A stretch of 46,580 bases of DNA, from NCBI GenBank assembly GCA_945871065.1, contig CAMBUL010000012.1, positions 1-46,580 on the forward strand, given 5' to 3'. The position numbers were made by a program, and so were the translations under genes. Each line of letters opens with the position of its first letter. The first letter of the stretch is position 1. Below, piece after piece: positions 43,804 through 46,580 of this stretch. The stretch comes from Chthoniobacter flavus (lineage in GTDB: Bacteria > Verrucomicrobiota > Verrucomicrobiia > Chthoniobacterales > JACTMZ01). Under the pieces are notes generated by a model. It was not told the DNA's origin and made no database searches. It saw only the letters and a program-made list of their open reading frames with translations.

Positions 43804-45306
43804 TCAGGCCGTGTAGAATGCGGAAATAGCTTGGACTAAACCGTTGATATCATGCTGCTTAGCTTTGATAGACGGCTTGACCTGAAACTCCGCCATGGTC
43901 CCGGTGGTCACTGGTCCAATGCTGGCAAATTGGAGGCCTTTCGGCATTTTGAGCTTCAAAGCGAAAAAATTCCGCACGGTCGAAGAGCTGGTAAAAACCA
44001 CAAGATCGGCCCCTTCCTCCGCGAAGCGCTGGCGCGCGCGGGTCCGGTCTGTCGTCTCGGCCACCGTGCGGTAGGCGATGGCTTCGTCGACGATCGCTCC
44101 CATTTTCGTCAGCTCGAGGGCGAGCCCGCCGCTGGTCTCGGCCGGGCGGACGGCGAGCATTTTCACATTTTCCACGTCGGTGTAGTCACGGAAGGTCGCA
44201 GCTAGAGACTTGGCCTGGAACTCCTCGGCCACGAGGTCCACATGGAAATGCCAGTCCTTGATCCGCTGCGCCGTGGCGGCGCCGACCGCGCCGAATTTTG
44301 TCCCGCCGATTTCCCGCGCATCGTCGTACAGCTTGTAGAAGATCTCGAAAAAAGCATCCACCCCGTTGGCGCTGGTGAAGACGATCCACTCGTAACTGTG
44401 CGCGTCCTGCACCAACTCGGCAAATTCGCGCAAGTTCTCGGGCTCCTCGCGTTTGATCAGTGGCATCTCGTAAACATCGGCCCCGAGGTCACGCAAGGCG
44501 CCGGACAATTTCGAGGCACCGGCCCGGCTGCGGGTCACCAAGATCCGGCGGCCGGTTAAGGGTCGCGGACAAAGCAGCGCGTGGTCGACGGAAGCGACCG
44601 CACCGAAAACGACCACCGCCGGCGGACGCAGTCCCTCGGCAGCCACGCGGTCGGCGACCTCCGAAAGCGGGGCGCGCACCGTGACTTGGTCACCCATCGT
44701 AGCACGGCGGACCACAGCCACCGGCAAATCCGGCGCAGCTCCTCCGGCCTGCAGCTCCCGGGCGATACCGGCCAAGCGCTCCAGCCCCATCAACATGACC
44801 AGAGTGCCACCCCGAGCCCCCAACCCGCGGTAGAATTCGCGCCCTTCCTTGCTCTCCGGATCCTGATGTCCGGTAAAAACACCCAGGTCCTCATTCACCC
44901 CGCGCCGCGTCACCGCGATACCGGCCGCGGCCGGCCCGGCCAAGGCGGAGCTGACTCCGGGCACAACCTCGAAGTCGAGGCCTGCGGCGGCCAAGGCCCC
45001 GGCTTCCTCCGCCCCGCGCCCGAAAACATAAGGGTCCCCGCCCTTCAGCCGGACAACCAGACGGCCGGCCGCCGTCTGCTCCACCAGAAGGCGGTTGATC
45101 TCTTCCTGCGCCATGCTGTGGTCGTCCGGTTTCTTACCCGCATAGAGCAACTCGGCCGTCTCCGGAGCAAGCCCGAGCAACTCCGGATTGGCCAGATTGT
45201 CATAAACGACAACCTCCGCGCGTCCGAGCACTTCGTTTCCACGCAGGGTGAGCAAGCCCGGGTCACCGGGACCGGCTCCGACCAGAAAACATTTTCCTTT
45301 TTTCAT
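43804..45306 (-). CDS. cobA-hemD: uroporphyrinogen-III C-methyltransferase / uroporphyrinogen-III synthase fusion
   Basis: A 500-residue fusion. The SUMT (CobA) domain (about 1-245) has FLVGAGPGDPGLLTLRG, VRLKGGDPYVFGRGAEE, PGVSSALAGPAAAGIAVTRRG and GTLVMLMG. The HemD domain (about 250-500) has RRILVTRSRAGASKLSGALRDLGADVYEMPLI (seen in parts) and FTSSSTVRNFF. HemD closes hydroxymethylbilane to uroporphyrinogen III; CobA methylates it to precorrin-2 for siroheme or B12. The fused order CobA-HemD is known in several phyla. The ATG overlaps the hemC stop (ATGA). Confidence 0.93.
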   Translation of the reverse strand: MKKGKCFLVGAGPGDPGLLTLRGNEVLGRAEVVVYDNLANPELLGLAPETAELLYAGKKPDDHSMAQEEINRLLVEQTAAGRLVVRLKGGDPYVFGRGAEEAGALAAAGLDFEVVPGVSSALAGPAAAGIAVTRRGVNEDLGVFTGHQDPESKEGREFYRGLGARGGTLVMLMGLERLAGIARELQAGGAAPDLPVAVVRRATMGDQVTVRAPLSEVADRVAAEGLRPPAVVVFGAVASVDHALLCPRPLTGRRILVTRSRAGASKLSGALRDLGADVYEMPLIKREEPENLREFAELVQDAHSYEWIVFTSANGVDAFFEIFYKLYDDAREIGGTKFGAVGAATAQRIKDWHFHVDLVAEEFQAKSLAATFRDYTDVENVKMLAVRPAETSGGLALELTKMGAIVDEAIAYRTVAETTDRTRARQRFAEEGADLVVFTSSSTVRNFFALKLKMPKGLQFASIGPVTTGTMAEFQVKPSIKAKQHDINGLVQAISAFYTA

Positions 45307-46211
45307 AAAAGCAACATCGCGGCCACCGCGATCCCGAGTTCTTCGGCCTCCTCGCGGGCTCCGCTCAGCGCCGCCATCTTCGGTTCCCCGCCGGAGTGGT
45401 CAAACAGAACCGCCTCTAGGTGCAACCGGCCGCCGTCCACCCGGCCGAGTGCTCCGAGGGCCAGATGACACCCGCCCCCGATTGCCCGCAGCACCGAGCG
45501 TTCGGCCCGCACGGCCGCAGCCGTCTCCCCATCGTCCAGCACGCCGACCATCTCCCGCGCCCGCACATCTTCATCGCGTACTTCGACCGCAATGGCCCCC
45601 TGCCCCGGAGCTGGCAAAAAGGACGTGAGCGGAAAGGCATGAAGCATCAACGGACCAATAAGGAACGGGCCGTCCGCAGGAAACCCGAGTCGCTCCAAAC
45701 CGGCCGCGGCGAGGATCACGGCATCAAACTTTCCTTCGGCCACGCGACCGATGCGGGTGGGCACGTTCCCGCGGATTGGGACCACTTCGGTATCGCGGCG
45801 CAGAGCCTGCATCATGCCGGCCCGCCGCGGGCTGCCCGTCCCGATGCGGGCCCCGGCGGGCAGGCCGGCCGGGCCGCCGGGTTGTCTGCTGACCAGCACG
45901 TCACCGGCTGCCCCGCGGGGCAGGATGGCGCCGAGGGCCAAGCCGAACGGAAGATCCACGGGCAAATCTTTCAGACTGTGCACCGCAGCCGAGGCGCGCC
46001 GGTCGAAAAGCGCCGCCTCCAGTTCCTTGGTGAAGACCCCGGATCCGCCAAGCGCAGTCAGGTTTTCCTCCGGATGCCGGTCGCCGGTCGTGCGCACCAC
46101 ATCCTCGTGCACCGTGAGGTGCGGCCAGGCGCGGACCAGACCCTCGCGCACCATGCGGGATTGCACGCGGGCCAACTCGCTGCCACGCGTCGCAAGGATG
46201 AAGTCGGACAT
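45303..46211 (-). CDS. hemC: hydroxymethylbilane synthase (porphobilinogen deaminase)
   Basis: A 302-residue enzyme that joins four porphobilinogens. Seen are ATRGSELARVQSRMV, GGSGVFTKELEAAL, AVHSLKDLPVDLP, GTGSPRRAGMMQALR, IRGNVPTRIG, LAAAGLERLG and PGQGAIAVE. The dipyrromethane-cofactor Cys is in IGGGCHLALG. It starts 6 nt after the hemA stop and overlaps cobA-hemD by four nucleotides, giving the tetrapyrrole order hemA-C-cobA/hemD. Confidence 0.95.
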   Translation of the reverse strand: MSDFILATRGSELARVQSRMVREGLVRAWPHLTVHEDVVRTTGDRHPEENLTALGGSGVFTKELEAALFDRRASAAVHSLKDLPVDLPFGLALGAILPRGAAGDVLVSRQPGGPAGLPAGARIGTGSPRRAGMMQALRRDTEVVPIRGNVPTRIGRVAEGKFDAVILAAAGLERLGFPADGPFLIGPLMLHAFPLTSFLPAPGQGAIAVEVRDEDVRAREMVGVLDDGETAAAVRAERSVLRAIGGGCHLALGALGRVDGGRLHLEAVLFDHSGGEPKMAALSGAREEAEELGIAVAAMLLL

Positions 46212-46217
46212 GATGGC

Positions 46218-46580
46218 TCAGGCCGCCGCCGCGAAGGCCGGTCGCTCCGCGACGCGGCGGGCAAATTCCGCGACCTGTGCAGCGATGACCGCCTCGGCTT
46301 TTTCCACCTCGGCCGCGCGCAAGGATTCGCCCTCGCGGGCCACCGCTTCGAGGTCGTCGATGTCATAGAGGGTAGCACCGCGTAGCACCCGGATGGCGGG
46401 GTCAAAGTCGCGCGGCACGGCGAGATCGAGAAGAAAGAGCGGACGTTCCTCGCGCACCGCGAGGAAAGGGGCCAGTTCGTCGGCCCGCAACAAACGTGAC
46501 GGGGCGTCGGCACAGGCGATGACGATGTCGGCGGTGGCCAGATGATCACGCCAGCGCTCGAATTCCACGGCGCGCCCTCC
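46218..46580 (-). CDS. hemA: glutamyl-tRNA reductase, C-terminal part (5' end outside the window)
   Basis: The frame runs to the window edge, giving the last 120 residues. The visible part has the end of the NADP-binding domain (RWRDHLATADIVIACADAP and the LFLLDLAVPRDFDP element of GluTR) and the start of the C-terminal dimerisation helix. GluTR makes glutamate-1-semialdehyde, the first step of C5-route tetrapyrrole synthesis. The C-terminal helical domain looks shortened: after DIDDLEAV only about 45 residues remain, less than the family's usual dimerisation domain. Confidence 0.88.
   Translation of the reverse strand, partial: GGRAVEFERWRDHLATADIVIACADAPSRLLRADELAPFLAVREERPLFLLDLAVPRDFDPAIRVLRGATLYDIDDLEAVAREGESLRAAEVEKAEAVIAAQVAEFARRVAERPAFAAAA

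Overview
The window comes from a GC-rich member of the Verrucomicrobiota. The 16S rRNA gene carries, on the + strand at 4364-4381, an exact copy of GCTGCCACCCGTAGGTGT, the known EUB338-III probe sequence for Verrucomicrobiales. A PEP-CTERM protein, pseudopilin-like proteins and a cobA-hemD fusion fit that placement. I cannot place it below phylum. Nothing looks mobile: no transposase, integrase, CRISPR array or composition break was seen.

Layout. 1-5300: an rRNA operon on the minus strand, 16S - tRNA-Ala(TGC) - tRNA-Ile(GAT) - 23S, with the 23S 3' end outside the window. 5305-7503: pgsA and a bifunctional NAD(P)HX repair gene on the plus strand. 7500-21372: a long minus-strand block for a type II secretion / pseudopilin system. 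It reads TPR protein, secreted protein, gspG-H-I-J-K, GspL-like, GspM-like, GspC/PilP-like, gspD-E-F and an L,D-transpeptidase lipoprotein, mostly joined by 1-20 nt overlaps. 21467-23666: argD and argF (arginine synthesis) on the plus strand. 23687-29018: dps, then exbD - large TPR protein - HAD phosphatase, leuB and a small membrane protein. 29220-32463: a C39-like peptidase, a rhodanese, an APC permease and a secreted unknown. 32510-35544: ribBA-ribH-nusB-ftsY. 35635-37644: a D,D-carboxypeptidase and phosphofructokinase. 37660-40974: heme oxygenase plus a hmuTUV-type heme/iron ABC importer. 41018-43604: a three-gene surface operon (PEP-CTERM protein, secreted repeat-domain protein, pseudopilin). 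43804-46580: hemA(partial)-hemC-cobA/hemD.

Themes. Many genes concern the cell envelope and secretion, and several concern heme or iron (tetrapyrrole synthesis, heme uptake and degradation, Dps). Within operons, ATGA/GTGA/TGATG/TAATG junctions are the rule. At operon heads a TTGnC(n)-N16/17-TAnnnT-like promoter often lies only 6-12 nt before the start codon, suggesting leaderless or very short-leader mRNAs even though the 16S 3' end keeps a normal anti-Shine-Dalgarno sequence.

The most unusual parts are the PEP-CTERM/secreted protein/pseudopilin operon, the T2SS block with a cryptic GspC/PilP-like subunit and a coupled L,D-transpeptidase, the exbD-TPR-HAD operon without exbB, and the recurrent leaderless promoter architecture. 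All assignments are by eye from motifs and context; no database search was run.
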